The notes beneath the pieces were generated by a model. That model did not search any database, was not told where the DNA came from, and worked only from the letters and a program-made list of their open reading frames with translations. A stretch of DNA of 64,000 nt from Trichosphaerium sp. ATCC 40318 (Eukaryota > Discosea > Flabellinia > Trichosidae). The position numbers and the translations under genes were made by a program. Positions 24,001 through 35,447 of this stretch are shown in pieces (position 1 is the first letter of the stretch; each line of letters starts with the position of its first letter). Location of the stretch: contig JALMLS010000342.1 of assembly GCA_038496445.1 (NCBI GenBank), positions 248,001-312,000 of the forward strand, read 5' to 3'.

Positions 24001-24293
24001 TTGAGCCAACGAAGTTGCAACAAATTACATTACAACTCGCTGACAAGGTAATCTTATTGATTTCCGTTTTAAATAATCTACTAAAACTGTGTTTCTAGGC
24101 AACTCAAGTTATTGACAACACTGATCCTGACTCCAAGTCATATGCTCACAGAGACAACAGGTGGCAAGATTCCCGATTCCGTTATGGTACCGCGAGGATT
24201 TGAATGAGTTGACAACATTATCTAACACTTTTTTTAGCAAACAGAAGAAATGATCGTGGTCAAAAGTACGGCCATGACAGAAACCGCAGGTAG
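21092..24293 (+). CDS. EIF3C: translation initiation factor eIF3 subunit C
   Basis: eIF3c is a core subunit of the eIF3 scaffold on the 40S ribosome. The protein begins MAETSRLWLAGGEDSDSDED with the family's acidic serine-rich N-terminus. A lysine/acid-rich region follows (21600-22150), with ETWTKEIIEEKIDYLLKQRG. Then come VKCTYLFC/MFRSLRSLDVHKGEYVDRL near 22700, the long helical body (TVYKHGADSLKRMVVIQQVY, DRLMDIFQL) and the PCI module ending with SVVSKMMISDELPASWDQPT near 23950. This last motif is strongly characteristic of eIF3c. The C-terminus is an R/D/G-rich tail (RNDRGQKYGHDRNRR). About 11 introns are present. The stop is TAG at 24291-24293, or an extra tiny exon could end at about 24345. 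Length, roughly 830 residues, is normal. Confidence 0.93.
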
Positions 24294-24598
24294 ATAATAT
24301 CAGCACTTTGTTTATTGATTACTTACGCACATATAGGAAGTGAAACAAATAAGGTAGTCAAGTGGCGAATTTTGGAGTTCCCTTTTTGTAATAAAATAAA
24401 TACGCTAACCTTACCCAAACCTGGTTTTTCTTTATTTTTTATTGGTGGGGAGGCGGCTGGTATCACATTTCTTGCTGTTGCGACCTGTGTTGAATTTTTT
24501 TTCTGATTGTTTATTAAATTCAACCCATAATCCATAAGGGTACTGTCAGTGCCCTCAAATGCGCTAAGCCATAGTGTAATTAATGACTACAGCTTGTT
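24294..24598. other. intergenic region
   Basis: About 305 bp between eIF3c and the first DWY-repeat gene. It may contain the last eIF3c exon (to about 24345). Otherwise I see nothing but T-rich stretches. Confidence 0.4.
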
Positions 24599-26571
24599 AT
24601 GATTTGTTCTTGCACGTTATGGCGTGTTTGCGCCCAGGAGCCTCGTGGCGTTCATTCAAGCTGTAAGAAGCGTATGATAGTGAATAATTTGTACTAATCC
24701 AAACTTAAAGCTGTTACCAAGCGAAACCTCTTCGCTGATGGCGCCAGTGTCGCTCATAGCTTCTGGAACGAAATGTCAAACCGACGAGCATTCTTTAATT
24801 CCATTAGAAAGCAGTTAAACGTTGTACACGACGAAGATTGGTACAATGTTACAATTCGAGAGATTGGGCTGTACGTACCAAGTCAACATTGTATCTTTTC
24901 GTTAATATGGGTTTAGCTTGGAGGATTTGGTCTTCTTAGGCGGTATTGTAGTAGTTGCTTGTAATTCATTATGACAATACCAGGTATAAGGGATCACTAT
25001 GCAACACTCTTAGAGAGACTTTCCCTGAACGTGTTTGGATTGAGTATAGGTTCAAGTACGTTGTTGATAACATCAACACGTGATAGTATCAGTTATTCTC
25101 ATTTCATATAAAGGAGCAAGAGGCGCAAAGATATTACAGCAAACTCACGGAAGAGATTTGATCAGGTGTGCTTAGTTGTCTTGTTAAATCGAACTCTAAC
25201 ATAGTTCAGATTGCAGCACGTATGGGTATTAAAACAAGAGATGATTGGGATAAAGTTACAGCAGATGATGTAAAACGTGAAGGAGGAAACAGTACTTTGA
25301 ACAAGTATGTATTAACATGTTCTTACATACGTGCTGATGCAACCAAGATATAGCAAATCTGTTAGTCATGCCGTAAACTGTCTCTATGGTGGCGAGAGAT
25401 CATTGTAAGTGCAACACTTTAAACAGCATGGTGCAGCATTTATAACTTAAAAAGGTATGGGCGCAAGCCTATTGGTTTTTGGCGTAACAAGTCAAATCAA
25501 CGCGAACACTTTGAAGAGATAGCAATGAGTTTAGATGTTAAAACTATAGATGATTGGCGTAACCTAAAATATCGGGATCTCATCCCGTTTGGAGCTAGAA
25601 CAATACTATGGCTGTATGAAACTCACTTTTTTTTTTGTTCTAAGGGATGTTGTCTTTTAGGTACAATGATTCTATGAGAAAAGCATTGAATGTGATATAT
25701 CCAGAATGGGAATGGAAGCTTAACAAAAAGCCAAGGTTGAAACATTCAAACGAAAGAAAAACTAACCTTGCCTTAGGCACAGGAGTGGTCATTGGCAAGA
25801 TATTAGTAACATCACTTCTTACTTGCGAAGAGTAGCTTCTGATAATGATATCACTGAACCTAGTGGTTGGTATCGTATATCTAAAGAGCAGCTTGCTGCT
25901 AGAGGAGGTGCTGGTGTTCAAACATATTATCCACGGATTCTACAAACAATGTATCCAAATGTAAAGTTCACTTGGGAGAAGTTTGGATTCAAAGTTCAAA
26001 CAAAAAAAGCCAAGCAATGTGTTTTGCTCATGCAAGTTCAACATTTATTACCAAATACGGCTGTGTTAGAGGAACAACAGATTGGTACAAGGGACAATGG
26101 TAGTGTCTTGACTATAGATGTATTCGTTCCCAAGTATAAAATGGCTTTGGAGTATCAAGGTAAACGCACCATGCTTGCAATTTGCTTACTCTTTTTATAG
26201 GAGAACATCACTACAACAATCCTGTTGTATTTAGTGTACCCTCAACTGTCTTTTCTTCCTTGGATGATGAGAAAGTGCGACTTTGTACAAAGATGGGTTC
26301 GTCTCTTAATAAACTTATGTTGTTGTTAAATATGCACTTTAGGGCTGTCGTTGATTCCTATTCCTTATTGGTGGTACGTTTCTAAGTGACTATTGTGTGG
26401 ACTATTCTTACTTCATATTGTAGGAACGGAGACTTGCCTTCGCTAGCTAGTACAATTATGTACTATTGTCCTAGTATGAGTTTTGATATAGCCAATGGCG
26501 TTGCCCCACTCATTAATTCGCCGTTGGCACTTGAAGACGGTGCTGGTGCGTTGGTGATTTATGATTGTTGA
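24599..26571 (+). CDS. DWY-repeat protein with restriction-endonuclease-like C-terminal domain (member 1)
   Basis: A multi-exon gene of an unfamiliar family. Four repeats are readable: FWNEMSNRRAFFNSI...DEDWYNVT, then KRRKDITANSRKRF...RDDWDKVTADDV, then GFWRNKSNQREHFEEIA...IDDWRNL, and GHWQDISNITSYLRR...PSGWYRISKEQL. Each has a following [GS]S[LM]...L...YP[EN]..W/F element. The C-terminal domain shows IDVFVP (about 26120), EYQG-EHHY split by an intron (26150-26215), DEKVRLCTKMG, and LIPIPYWW (26348-26374). It resembles PD-(D/E)XK nucleases (D, E-x-Q and downstream K). The start at 24599 is chosen because it is the ATG whose phase fits the next exon; the ATG at 24583 does not. It is convergent with member 2. 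Function unknown; nucleic-acid binding or cleavage is an inference. Confidence 0.7.
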
Positions 26572-27208
26572 TACTGAAAAACCTACGTAGGCAAAGTAAT
26601 GAATTGTGATGCTGTTCAGTTTTCAACATAGAACAAGAATGAAGGAAATCGCGTTTAGTCTACTCGTGCTGCACGTCAGATTGAGTGACAATCACATGTG
26701 TATTGTTCACATGCAAAGTAAATTATTCAAACAAAGCCTAACTAAGGGCTACACAGGCGCAATCTAAGAAGTATGAACAGTTGTTACATTAATTTGTAGC
26801 ACAAAAAATGTGAAACTATTGTAAGATATGTACAAACAAATGTCGAATCTTTATAACTGGTGTTTATTCCTTATTTATTTTAAATTCAAGTGATTTGATG
26901 AAGTACTTAAAAGTAGTTGCGTCAATGCAGTATCTTGCGCGAGGGCGTGTTTCCTATGACCTTGGCACTAGAGAGCATAGACGTTCATTTTGAATAACTC
27001 TGTGGGAGGTCATGGCTGTAATCTACGTGGAGAGTGCCAGTATGCCGTATCACACCATGGTTATGATATCCGAGCACGGCGAGGTTTTAGTAACTAGTTC
27101 AGCTTTGATTGAAGTCCATTTCGGGAGTCACAAATAGCCAACTTTTAGTTGGTGGTAGATAACACTTTTACACTATTTGAACCCCATTTGGCTTCATAAG
27201 TGGTATGC
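26572..27208. other. convergent intergenic region between two DWY-repeat genes
   Basis: About 637 bp between the stop codons of members 1 and 2. I see no ORF with a recognisable domain, RNA gene or repeat. It is unusually long for a convergent gap in this window (others are about 55-170 bp). Confidence 0.45.
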
Positions 27209-29278
27209 CTAGCTTTTGTTAGTTTCTCTTTGTGCTAACTGGGATGTACTTTTAGACTGGGGACAAATTGCTATGAGGTCATCATTACAGGCTACCGCCA
27301 GCTCAATATCAGGTCTATGGAATCGAATGATGCCTGCTATTGCTTCCAAATCACCTGGACGCCACCAGTATGGAATAGGAATAACAGTAACGCCTTAGAA
27401 ACCAGTTGAGTACTTATCAATCTTAACAGTCTTTGGTACCTGCAATACGACAATGCTGCTGCTTCTCAGCATCACGACGTTTTTGGGTGTCAGCAAAAAG
27501 TTCAAGGTAAATGTGGTCGTGGTAATGATGCTCGCCTACTCATATTTAGGGTAAAGAAAGAGATTGTGCAGCTTACCTTGGTATTCAAAAGCAAGGTTAT
27601 ATTCTGGAACATAAATATCTACTGTAACTGTTTGTTGAGCAAATGTTGAGATGCCAATTGAATGTTCTTCCAATACATTACATGTGGGGAATATTGTTCG
27701 GATACATCTTTCAAGAGAACTAAAAAACTTTATAGGCCATTCACTAACTAAATAATAGTGTGAACAAAGTGCTTACCTTTGATTTGTTGCTTTTCCTTTG
27801 CGTGTGAATTTATGCCAGTCCCACATAAACTTTGGCTCCATTGTTAATATGGCTCTTGGCCAGTAAGTGAGTATCCCAGCACCGCCCAATTTCACCAATT
27901 GGTACCCAGCAACTCTGTACCTACATATCAAATATATAAGAATTCATACAATGTAGAGATAGACTGTACCAATCTTTAGCAGTGTTGATACCCAACTTGC
28001 TAGCAACTGTTGTCAAGAACTTTTTTTGGTTTTCTTGCACTTCCCAGTATCCGCGTTTCCAACTGAAAAGGTCACTGTCCCAAGGATAGTCATAAAATAC
28101 TTGCAAAGCACGCTGTAATGTCTTATACCTATTCACTTGAATTAAGTTTCCAATTTCTTTCCTTAAAAACCATCTCGGGCTCACCTTCGTAAAATACTTG
28201 GCATCAACTTACAAGCTACGCCAGCCTCCACAGCATACCAATCACTTAGCACTTTTACGCCAAAGCTTTGAGCTTGTACTTCAAACGCCATCTTGTCAGC
28301 GCTAATCCACATGCTATCAATAGAAGCCAGTAGCTCCCGTCGCTGTTTTTGCCTCTCGGTCTCGGATTCCTGCTCCATATTCCGTGGCATTGGAGTATTC
28401 TGGAGTGCCTTAATAAAACGGTGACTTGGGTAGACATCCTCTAAAAAGAGTTCTTTGCTGGAGTAGTACATGCTAAAGACACTTAGCTAAATAGCTAATA
28501 CAAAACACCGCACTATATACTGCTACCACCGTGCTCCAATATTTGGACTTGCGTTACTCTTTCCCAATCAGCGTAGTCCTTGATTTGTAAAGCGTCAGCA
28601 AGGCTGTCAGCAAAGTCTTTTCGACTGGACAATGAGCTCCAGTGATTACGGGGAGAATGCCTATACAATAGTTTGAAGGTATGCCATTGGAAAATACTTA
28701 CTTGAATTGAACAGGATCCCATGCATAGTTGGGATAGAGATAAGCTAAACAATCAACCAGAGAGCCATTATTCTTGCTTTGCTTTATCATTAACATGTCA
28801 AATGTAAAACGTACTTACGAAAGTAAAGTTGCAGCTCCCAATTCTATTACTGCCTCCTGGTCTACAGTGTACCATTGCGCCATGTCTTTTATCTCCAATT
28901 GTTCTCCAATATAGTCAAAGGCTGCAATTTGATTCTCAATATCGCTCCAACAATTCTTGGGCACATTCCTTGAACGTTAGCCAATTGCAACAGTTGGTCT
29001 GGGTACAAGTGCGCACTTAAACTTCCAAGGCTGCCATTTGTACTTGCTATAAACCCATGCAAGACACGACGCAAGAGAATTGTTGAAATGTGTTCTAACG
29101 CAATTAGGAGGTACGCAAGTTTTGTAGGTTAGTACCGTAGCACAGCACGTGCACCGTCCGTCTTGATATCTGAGAAATTTACTACGTACCAACCCTCCAG
29201 ATCCTTTATTTGAAGGTCTTTTGCGATTCTATGTAACATTGGTTTACAAACGCCGTAGAGGTTGTCTGGCAGTTGCAT
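27209..29278 (-). CDS. DWY-repeat protein with restriction-endonuclease-like C-terminal domain (member 2)
   Basis: Starts MQLPDNLYGVCKPMLHRIAK at 29278; stop TAG 27209-27211. Five repeats are readable in order: LQIKDLEGWYVVNFSDIK; NVPKNCWSDIENQIAAFDYI...DMAQWYTVD; HSPRNHWSSLSSRKDFADSL...DYADWERVT; a divergent one around SFGVKVLSDWYAVEAG; and GYWEVQENQKKFLTTVASKL...AKDWYRVAGYQL. The endonuclease-like domain has VDIYVPEYNLAFEYQ (about 27580-27625), GEHHYHDHIY after an intron (about 27510-27545), a lysine/glutamate helix (KRRDAEKQQHCRIAG) and IPIPYWW (about 27360-27380), then LEAIAGIIRFHRPDI. All motif residues seen in members 1 and 3 are kept. The tail SQLAQRETNKS is short. The same family and order of parts argue for a common, still unknown job. 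Confidence 0.7.
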
Positions 29279-29632
29279 ACTACTAGGTGTAAGCTACATT
29301 AGCGATTTTAAAGGGTTATGTTGTACTGATGCGACGATATAAGCAAAGATGCCCTCATAACTCTACAGTATATGCTTGGCGCTTGAAACTACTAGTAATA
29401 TAGGTTTGCTGTGATTGTAAGCAAAAAAAAACCTGCACAATTGTGCCTTAACCCTAAACGGCCTTAGCCAGTGACATATCACCCTCGCTAATTGCCATCA
29501 TAGCCGGTTGGTAGGTGACATGTCACCCGATTTAGACACCTACGGTACGCTAGAACCACATTTTTGGTTTATTTGCTTAGTTATTTACATTTAAGTCCAA
29601 CTTGATTTTTACATTTTTCTTTTTACATAGAA
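29279..29632. other. intergenic region
   Basis: 354 bp between the DWY member 2 start and the RasGAP stop. It has no recognisable gene. Two imperfect copies of TGACATRTCACC appear around 29472 and 29517, which may be a small regulatory or chance repeat. Confidence 0.35.
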
Positions 29633-32600
29633 GAGGTTGTCGTCAACGCACCTGACGGAGGTTTAATGCGAAGAGTAGGTACGGCTCTTTTCGGTTCTCC
29701 ATTGTGCCAAGTGTTATCTTTAGAATTAGAACTGTCTAGAGATGGAGTCGTGTTCTCTGAAATAGAAACGGATGACCTTGCTGAGCTAGCAAAAAAAAGT
29801 CAAATTAACATCTTACTAGTACTGAACGTACGCGTGACCGGTAGGCACTTTTAATGTGCTCTGAGCAATTTTTTCTTGTGCGGTGTGGTCGTAACCTGCA
29901 TTTAACCAACCAGCACTAGTGCTGGTTGACTCTATATTGGATATTTCCAGTACTGGCGCGGACGTATAACGTTGTGAAACCAATTCCTTTTCCTAACGAT
30001 ACATTGAGAGGAAGAACATTGTTTGAAGTAAATGACTGAAAAAAGAAAAAAAAAAAAAAGAACGCACCTGCAATTCAAACTGCTCATTTTCTTGAAGCTC
30101 TTCTTCCAACCTATTGAGTATAACCTTCAATTTGAGTATGCGATCTGGGAAGTCAGTTTGATATTTAAGCTCCATGTCTGGTAAAGACTGCTTTAAATGG
30201 CCGTGTACTCGGGCCATCTCTCTACCAAATATATGCGCAGATTGCTTGGCAGGCTCCTATTGCAAACACCATAAGCAATAAAGAAAAGATTACGCTTTCT
30301 CTTAATGTGGGACTTGCCTCATCAATTGCATCTGTTGGAATTGCGCATATACCAGCTATAAATGTCCTCATCTTTTCCTTATTCGATTCTATTACCACAT
30401 TGACACCAGCCATGTATGGCTCTTTTTGTCCTACAATTGAGGTTAATAACAAAAACATTTGAAGTACTAAACAACAAACTGTATCCGTACCAAAGTTAAC
30501 TAAGTTGCCAAGATTTTGGATGGTCTTGGCTATCAATGTTAAATCCCTAGCTATGTTTGCTGGTGGATGCTCCTCTACCAGGCCAAATAACTTTGGTCCA
30601 AGCAAAGCAGGGCAGAAGAAACGCAAGAAAATAAATCCTGAAGGTGCTGTATACAACACTACATCGTCTTCTGGCCACTTGGCTTTAACCTGAAACATTC
30701 CAATGAGAACCATAGGCAAATATTATGTTGATAATCATACCTCCTGTTTAATGTGCTCGAATATATTCCTAAACGCAGACGGACACCACTTTAGTGATGT
30801 AAAAACGCTGTCGCATATTTTTTGAACATAATATTTTAGTGTGCCCAAGTTTTTCTTTAATTCTTTTTCTTTGTTTTTAGCTTCAATACGATACGCATCC
30901 AGCTAGTAAAAAAAAACTGAATACACAGTTATTCAGCTATTTTTTGTGGTACCTCACAAGACTTTTTGCCAGCATTTGAAACCAATTCATCAATGATAGG
31001 TTTTAGAACCTTGTGTAAATACGGCATGCCTAACATTAATAAGTAAAACTTAATTGCGTGCACCATTATACCTGTTAGTTTCATGTACATATCTAGAGCT
31101 TTTGTTGCGACTGTGTTTGCTCTGAAAATAATGTTTGCATTTTCTAGTTTAGAAAGTAAGGTTTTATGTAATGAGTTGGCAAATGTCACGTACTTGTTTC
31201 TCTAATTTCCGCAGCAGCTATCTCCTTGATAAAATGAACGCCAGTTTTTCTAATTTCAAAGGCCTTTATCAGACACTCAGCTACAGACTTTTCTTTCTTT
31301 TGAGAAACACCAGCTAACATCTTTGTTAACGCCATCTCTTCTCTTAAAAGCTCAAAAAACAATTCATCATAAGAAGTATCAGGCAATATGGTGATGCACT
31401 AAGTTATTAGGTCAGCATGATAAAGAATAAACATCATTCTTTATACCGCATAACGCCATGTTGCACGCATTTCTGGTGCTGTCCCGTCCCACTCAAGTTC
31501 TGGTGGTGATAAGCGCCACCATTTATCTTGATTTACAGGGTTCGATAAATCCTGCAGTGGAACGCAAAATTGACCAACCGGCTCCTTGTCCCACACCTCA
31601 AATAAGATTGAATCGTCTGCAAGCTCAGGTGGAATTTGGCTACACAAACAATTAACTAGTGGATCAAATTGAATAGCAAATGGCTTTAGTAAAGGCGTAC
31701 AAAGTGCATTCTGCTTTCTTCCATTTTGGGTTAGAACTCTTTTTGGTTGTCGGTGTCTTACTTTTGTATGTCTGGTCTCCCAGCTTACATAAAAAATAAG
31801 GTTCGGTAGCAGCGTTTTCACTTTGTGGTAGATCACGACCAGCGCGAACTAAATAGTAATAAGAACAAAGAAAAAAAGCTTTAAAATTAACACGTCAAAA
31901 CGTACTCGAAAACGAAACTGTGTTGTTACTAGGTTGATATTTAAATGCGACGTTTACTTCTCCTCTAATGTCGCAATGGAGAGGTACTAATTTTCGCCAA
32001 TCCTCTTGCGTTTGGCCAGAGACTAAATTAGAAACTTTTATCAAAACCTACATGCAAGATTAATAGATCAAGAATAATAATTATTCAAAAAAAAAAATTG
32101 TCTCCATACCCTGCCAATTGGAGGACTGCGCTTCCGTTTTTGCTCGCGCACAATGACGTACACTTCGCTAGTATCTAGAGACAGATCGCTAACAAAGAAC
32201 TTTAGAGACTTATGGCATTGATAAAAAACAAATATAAATTCAACTTTGAGAGTAATGTCATTTTACGTACAAATCGTATTCTTGCAAAAAACAAGGATTA
32301 TCAGTGCGCCAAAGTGTAGGAGTGCGCGCTTTCTGTACTCTATCAGCAAAGATGGTACAGTAGGTATCTTTGGGCTTATCCAAATTCCGAACTTCAGAAA
32401 CTTGAAAAAAAAAAAGATAAGTACAAGGCTGTTTTGACATAAAATGATGTCTCTTTACCTCTAACATACAAACCAACCTCCTTTCTGTACTTTCCTGGAC
32501 CATATTTAAATTCTGCGGAAGTTTGTTGCTTTGAGTGTGTCAGTGAACAAAAAAATGGTAACGCAAATTTTTTTTGATGGTTTAAACGCACGTTTATGGT

Positions 32601-33149
32601 TTGTTGTATCTGAAACATCCACTCACTTAGGTCAACCGAGTTGGCGACTTGAAAGTAGTATGTTGTTATTTTTTTCTCTTTGGCCTTGCTTCCAACAGGC
32701 GCTGTGTCGTCCTTTTGGAACAGTTTAAATTGGTAATAGTTTTTTTTCTTAGTTAAGGGTTCACAACCTTTATATTGAGCCAAATCAATTACAATTTTCG
32801 CGTCTTGGGCCTTGAAATAAAACATATAAGCCCCCCCATAGTTTAATTACAAAAATGGGTTTGAAAAAAAAAAAACGGGTAAGCTTAAAATGGCCTTCAC
32901 AGGTGCGCTAGCGTTAAGAAAAGCTCTCGGAAGTAATACCTGCTCATCAGAAAACACGTATAGCATGGCCTCGTGCAAGATCAGCCATTTCTTCTTCCAC
33001 TGAACGTTGCGAGTTTTCAGCGATACATAACCTTGTTTTTTTGCGTTGGATAGAGAGATAGCGGACACAGCTAACAAGGGGTTGTCACCCCTAGCGCTTT
33101 TATTGCCCCTGCTACTTTTATTCCCTTTGCTCCGCTTTGGTACGTGCAT
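29633..33149 (-). CDS. PH-C2-C2-RasGAP protein (Ras GTPase-activating protein)
   Basis: Stimulates GTP hydrolysis by Ras at membranes. Start MHVPKRSKGNKSSRGNKSAR at 33149. A PH domain follows (YVSLKTRNVQWKKKWLILHE; ITTYYFQVANSVDLSEWMFQ, about 32600-33050). Then a C2 domain (VSEVRNLDKPKDTYCTIFAD near 32360) and a second C2-like region (DDSILFEVWDKEPVG near 31590). The RasGAP domain shows AECLIKAFEIRKTGVHFI, TKALDMYMKL, GMPYLHKVLKPIIDEL and the signature FIFLRFFCPALLGPK (about 30610), with KTIQNLGNLVNFG after it. A coiled coil (LKLKVILNRLEEELQENEQ) comes next. A Ser/Thr-rich tail is recovered by splicing at 29.78-29.82 kb, giving a stop TAA at 29633-29635. The alternative stop without that intron is 29816. 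The catalytic arginine finger cannot be placed with certainty. More than 15 introns. Confidence 0.88.
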
Positions 33150-33458
33150 AGTGCGTTGGCGTTAATGTTAGAGCGTAGGGTCGCTATTTGGGTTTTTGCT
33201 TCCTTTTTTTTTTTTTTCCAATGAAACCCTCTGTCTACCAAGCGTTTTGGAGAGAGTTCATGTATTACCACCTGTTGAAAGTACGTCGGTTACAGACAAG
33301 TACTTAAGGGCAACGATAATTTTTGACGTTTTTTATTGAGGAATTTTGTTGCAGTTGACATATTGCGGACTAGAATTGCTCCAAGTGCAAAACAACTACT
33401 AGGTACTCACCTCCTTGGCTTTTAGTCTTGCTTACTCCTTTACTAAGCTATAAAAAAA
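33150..33458. promoter_or_regulatory. divergent promoter, RasGAP / small hypothetical
   Basis: 309 bp between two divergent start codons, containing an A-rich tract near 33210 and no named motif. It must hold both promoters. Confidence 0.3.
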
Positions 33459-33894
33459 ATGGTATACCTCACAGTAACAAAGTTTGACAAAGAGTTCATC
33501 CTTGTAGAAAGGCCAGATAAACAAGAGTACGCTCTATTACTATGAGGCGCAACCATTTTGCAAGAAATCGAAAGTTTACTGCGGTGGCCCTAAAAATATT
33601 TACGCTGCTAAAAGCCCTTGGTATATGCTAACACATCCACGCAAATTTAGAAAGTACAATGGTAGCTTGTGTGACCTATTTAACAAACTCGAAAACGAAG
33701 GTTTTAATCTAATCTCTTCTGGAGGTGCTGCTTGGGAACTAGTTTTCGTTTTCCACAAAGTACGGTTGTTTACTTCAAGTTTTGACTATTTACTCACTCA
33801 ATATCTGCAGGACGGTCTTGCAGTCATCAAGGAAAAAGAAACTGAAGAACCTGCTCCAGTAGAGTCTAAAAAGAAAAAGAAGAGCAAGCACTAG
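33459..33894 (+). CDS. small hypothetical protein, about 120 residues
   Basis: Three exons fit in frame: MVYLTVTKFDKEFILVERPD... from 33459, then KSKVYCGGPKNIYAAKSPWY after a GTACG intron near 33527-33566, and DGLAVIKEKETEEPAP after an intron near 33760-33810, with stop at 33892-33894. The middle part has a Trp/Tyr-rich core (SSGGAAWELVFVFHK), and the C-terminus is a basic KKKKKSKH tail. I recognise no family. It is read as a real gene because three frames join cleanly at splice sites of the local type. Confidence 0.5.
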
Positions 33895-34203
33895 AGCTAT
33901 TGTAGAGTGTGTACCGCCCAAAGTAACGTGATACCGGTTTATCGCGTTACAAAAAGAAAAAAAATAAAGCTAAATTATCAAGGCGTTGCATTTGAACAAC
34001 AATTTTTCCGTTTTATTTTTCAACTTTGACACTTTACGTAAAACAAACAGAATATGGCACCTGCTAGTAGCTGTTGTATCATTGTCTACACAATAACGTT
34101 CTTTTCAGAATAGAACAATTCGTCTAAATTCAGTAATCTGAATTTCAGTTTAAGCGAGGCACGCGACCTACTATACTATAGTTCAGTATTTTAGCCAGAC
34201 ATT
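33895..34203. other. intergenic region
   Basis: About 309 bp between the small hypothetical and the serine hydrolase. A/T-rich, with an AATAAA-type sequence near 33961. No gene seen. Confidence 0.4.
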
Positions 34204-35276
34204 ATGAGTGAAGCAAAGAAGAAGCTTAAAATATTATGTGTACACGGTTTCATGCAAAATGGCGACATTTTTCGCAAAAAAAGTGGTTCCTTTAGGTATT
34301 ATCGCAACCCCAACTGTGTTGTAATGTGTTTAGGTCAATGGTAAAGGCTACATGCGAATTTGGTACGGCTTAACTATTTGCGTTTGAAACGTAGTTTTAC
34401 CGCGTCGTGTCGCGTGTATGGCATTTACCATAGCGCGTGCAGGTGTTAGTAGCGTCCCAGGACTTGACACCCAACACAAGCTACATGAATTTCACCAACT
34501 TATTTTTCAGTGAAGTTCTACCTCCACGTAAACTTATTGGTTACCACGTAGATTTTGTAACAGCGCCTCATAAAGTTGGAGTATCAGATGATGGTCAGGG
34601 TGCGTCTGGCGCAATTTGATTGCTGCTTCGGTTTTGTTACTCACCTTAATTTCCTTGCAGACGTTTTTGGATGGTGGACATCAAAGAACCCAGATGATTA
34701 TTTGACTTGTAAGGACCTTGTTGGCGTTGAGGAATCAGTGCAATTAGTAACCACCTATTGTGCAAAAAATGCAAGTTATTATTTCCGCACCTCTTTTTTA
34801 GCCTTTTGTAGTCTTACTTTCTTGTAGGGCCCTTTTGATGGTAGTTGCATCACAATAGTATCTGACCTGATTTGTCGTGTTTAGGTATACTTGGATTTTC
34901 TCAAGGAGGTATTCTTGTGAGCATTCTCTGTGGAATGTCAGATCCTAGCCTGTCATTTAAATTTGCTTGTATTTTTTCATCGTTTCCTATGGCGAATCCA
35001 GATTGGGCAAAGTACTATGACTCACTGAAACCAATGCCATATTTCTTTGGTAGGGTTCAATGTATTTTTATACATTGAAGCTGACACTTTTATGAAGGTT
35101 ATGGCACACGAGATGACATTGTTCCTACTGATTGGTCGAAGAAAGTAGTTGCACTACTTCCGAGCGAATCAACAACTGTTTATGAGCATGATGGTGGGCA
35201 CTACTTACCAACAAAAGCTACCGCTAAGAAAGCTTTACGAGCTTTCATGGTAGACCAGCTTGCAAAAAAAAAGTAA
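34204..35276 (+). CDS. FSH1-family serine hydrolase
   Basis: An alpha/beta hydrolase of the FSH (family of serine hydrolases) type; the substrate is unknown. Start MSEAKKKLKILCVHGFMQNG at 34204, which is the usual N-terminal strand and HGF oxyanion-hole motif. Later parts are GYHVDFVTAPHKV near 34545, FGWWTSKNPDDY near 34670, the nucleophile elbow ILGFSQGGILVSIL near 34890 (Ser in G-F-S-Q-G), GTRDDIVPTDW near 35104 (catalytic Asp) and EHDGGHYLPT near 35190 (catalytic His). The stop TAA is at 35274-35276. About five introns of 45-90 nt. The complete catalytic triad suggests an active enzyme. It is the only gene of this class in the window and lies between two DWY-repeat genes without an evident link. 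Confidence 0.85.
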
Positions 35277-35324
35277 AGAACAAAAACGGAGGCTGTTGCG
35301 TTTTTGGTACTAAGTATAATAACA

Positions 35325-35330
35325 AATAAA
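35325..35330 (+). terminator. AATAAA polyadenylation signal of the FSH1-like gene
   Basis: AATAAA sits 49 nt after the hydrolase stop, in the 171-bp gap to the convergent DWY gene. Confidence 0.35.
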
Positions 35331-35447
35331 CTAAGGCACTAATATAGTACAATACAAGGATTTTGTTTAGTTCTAATTTACATCATCATTAAGTTAGGAG
35401 ACATAATAGATCTCACGTGTTCGCTGCCAGCTGGTTGCCCAAGAGCT

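Noticed and set aside
29666-29854. Plus-strand open frame of 62 codons
   Set aside because: The minus strand gives a Ser/Thr-rich in-frame RasGAP tail with a good intron and stop, so this is more likely its antisense.
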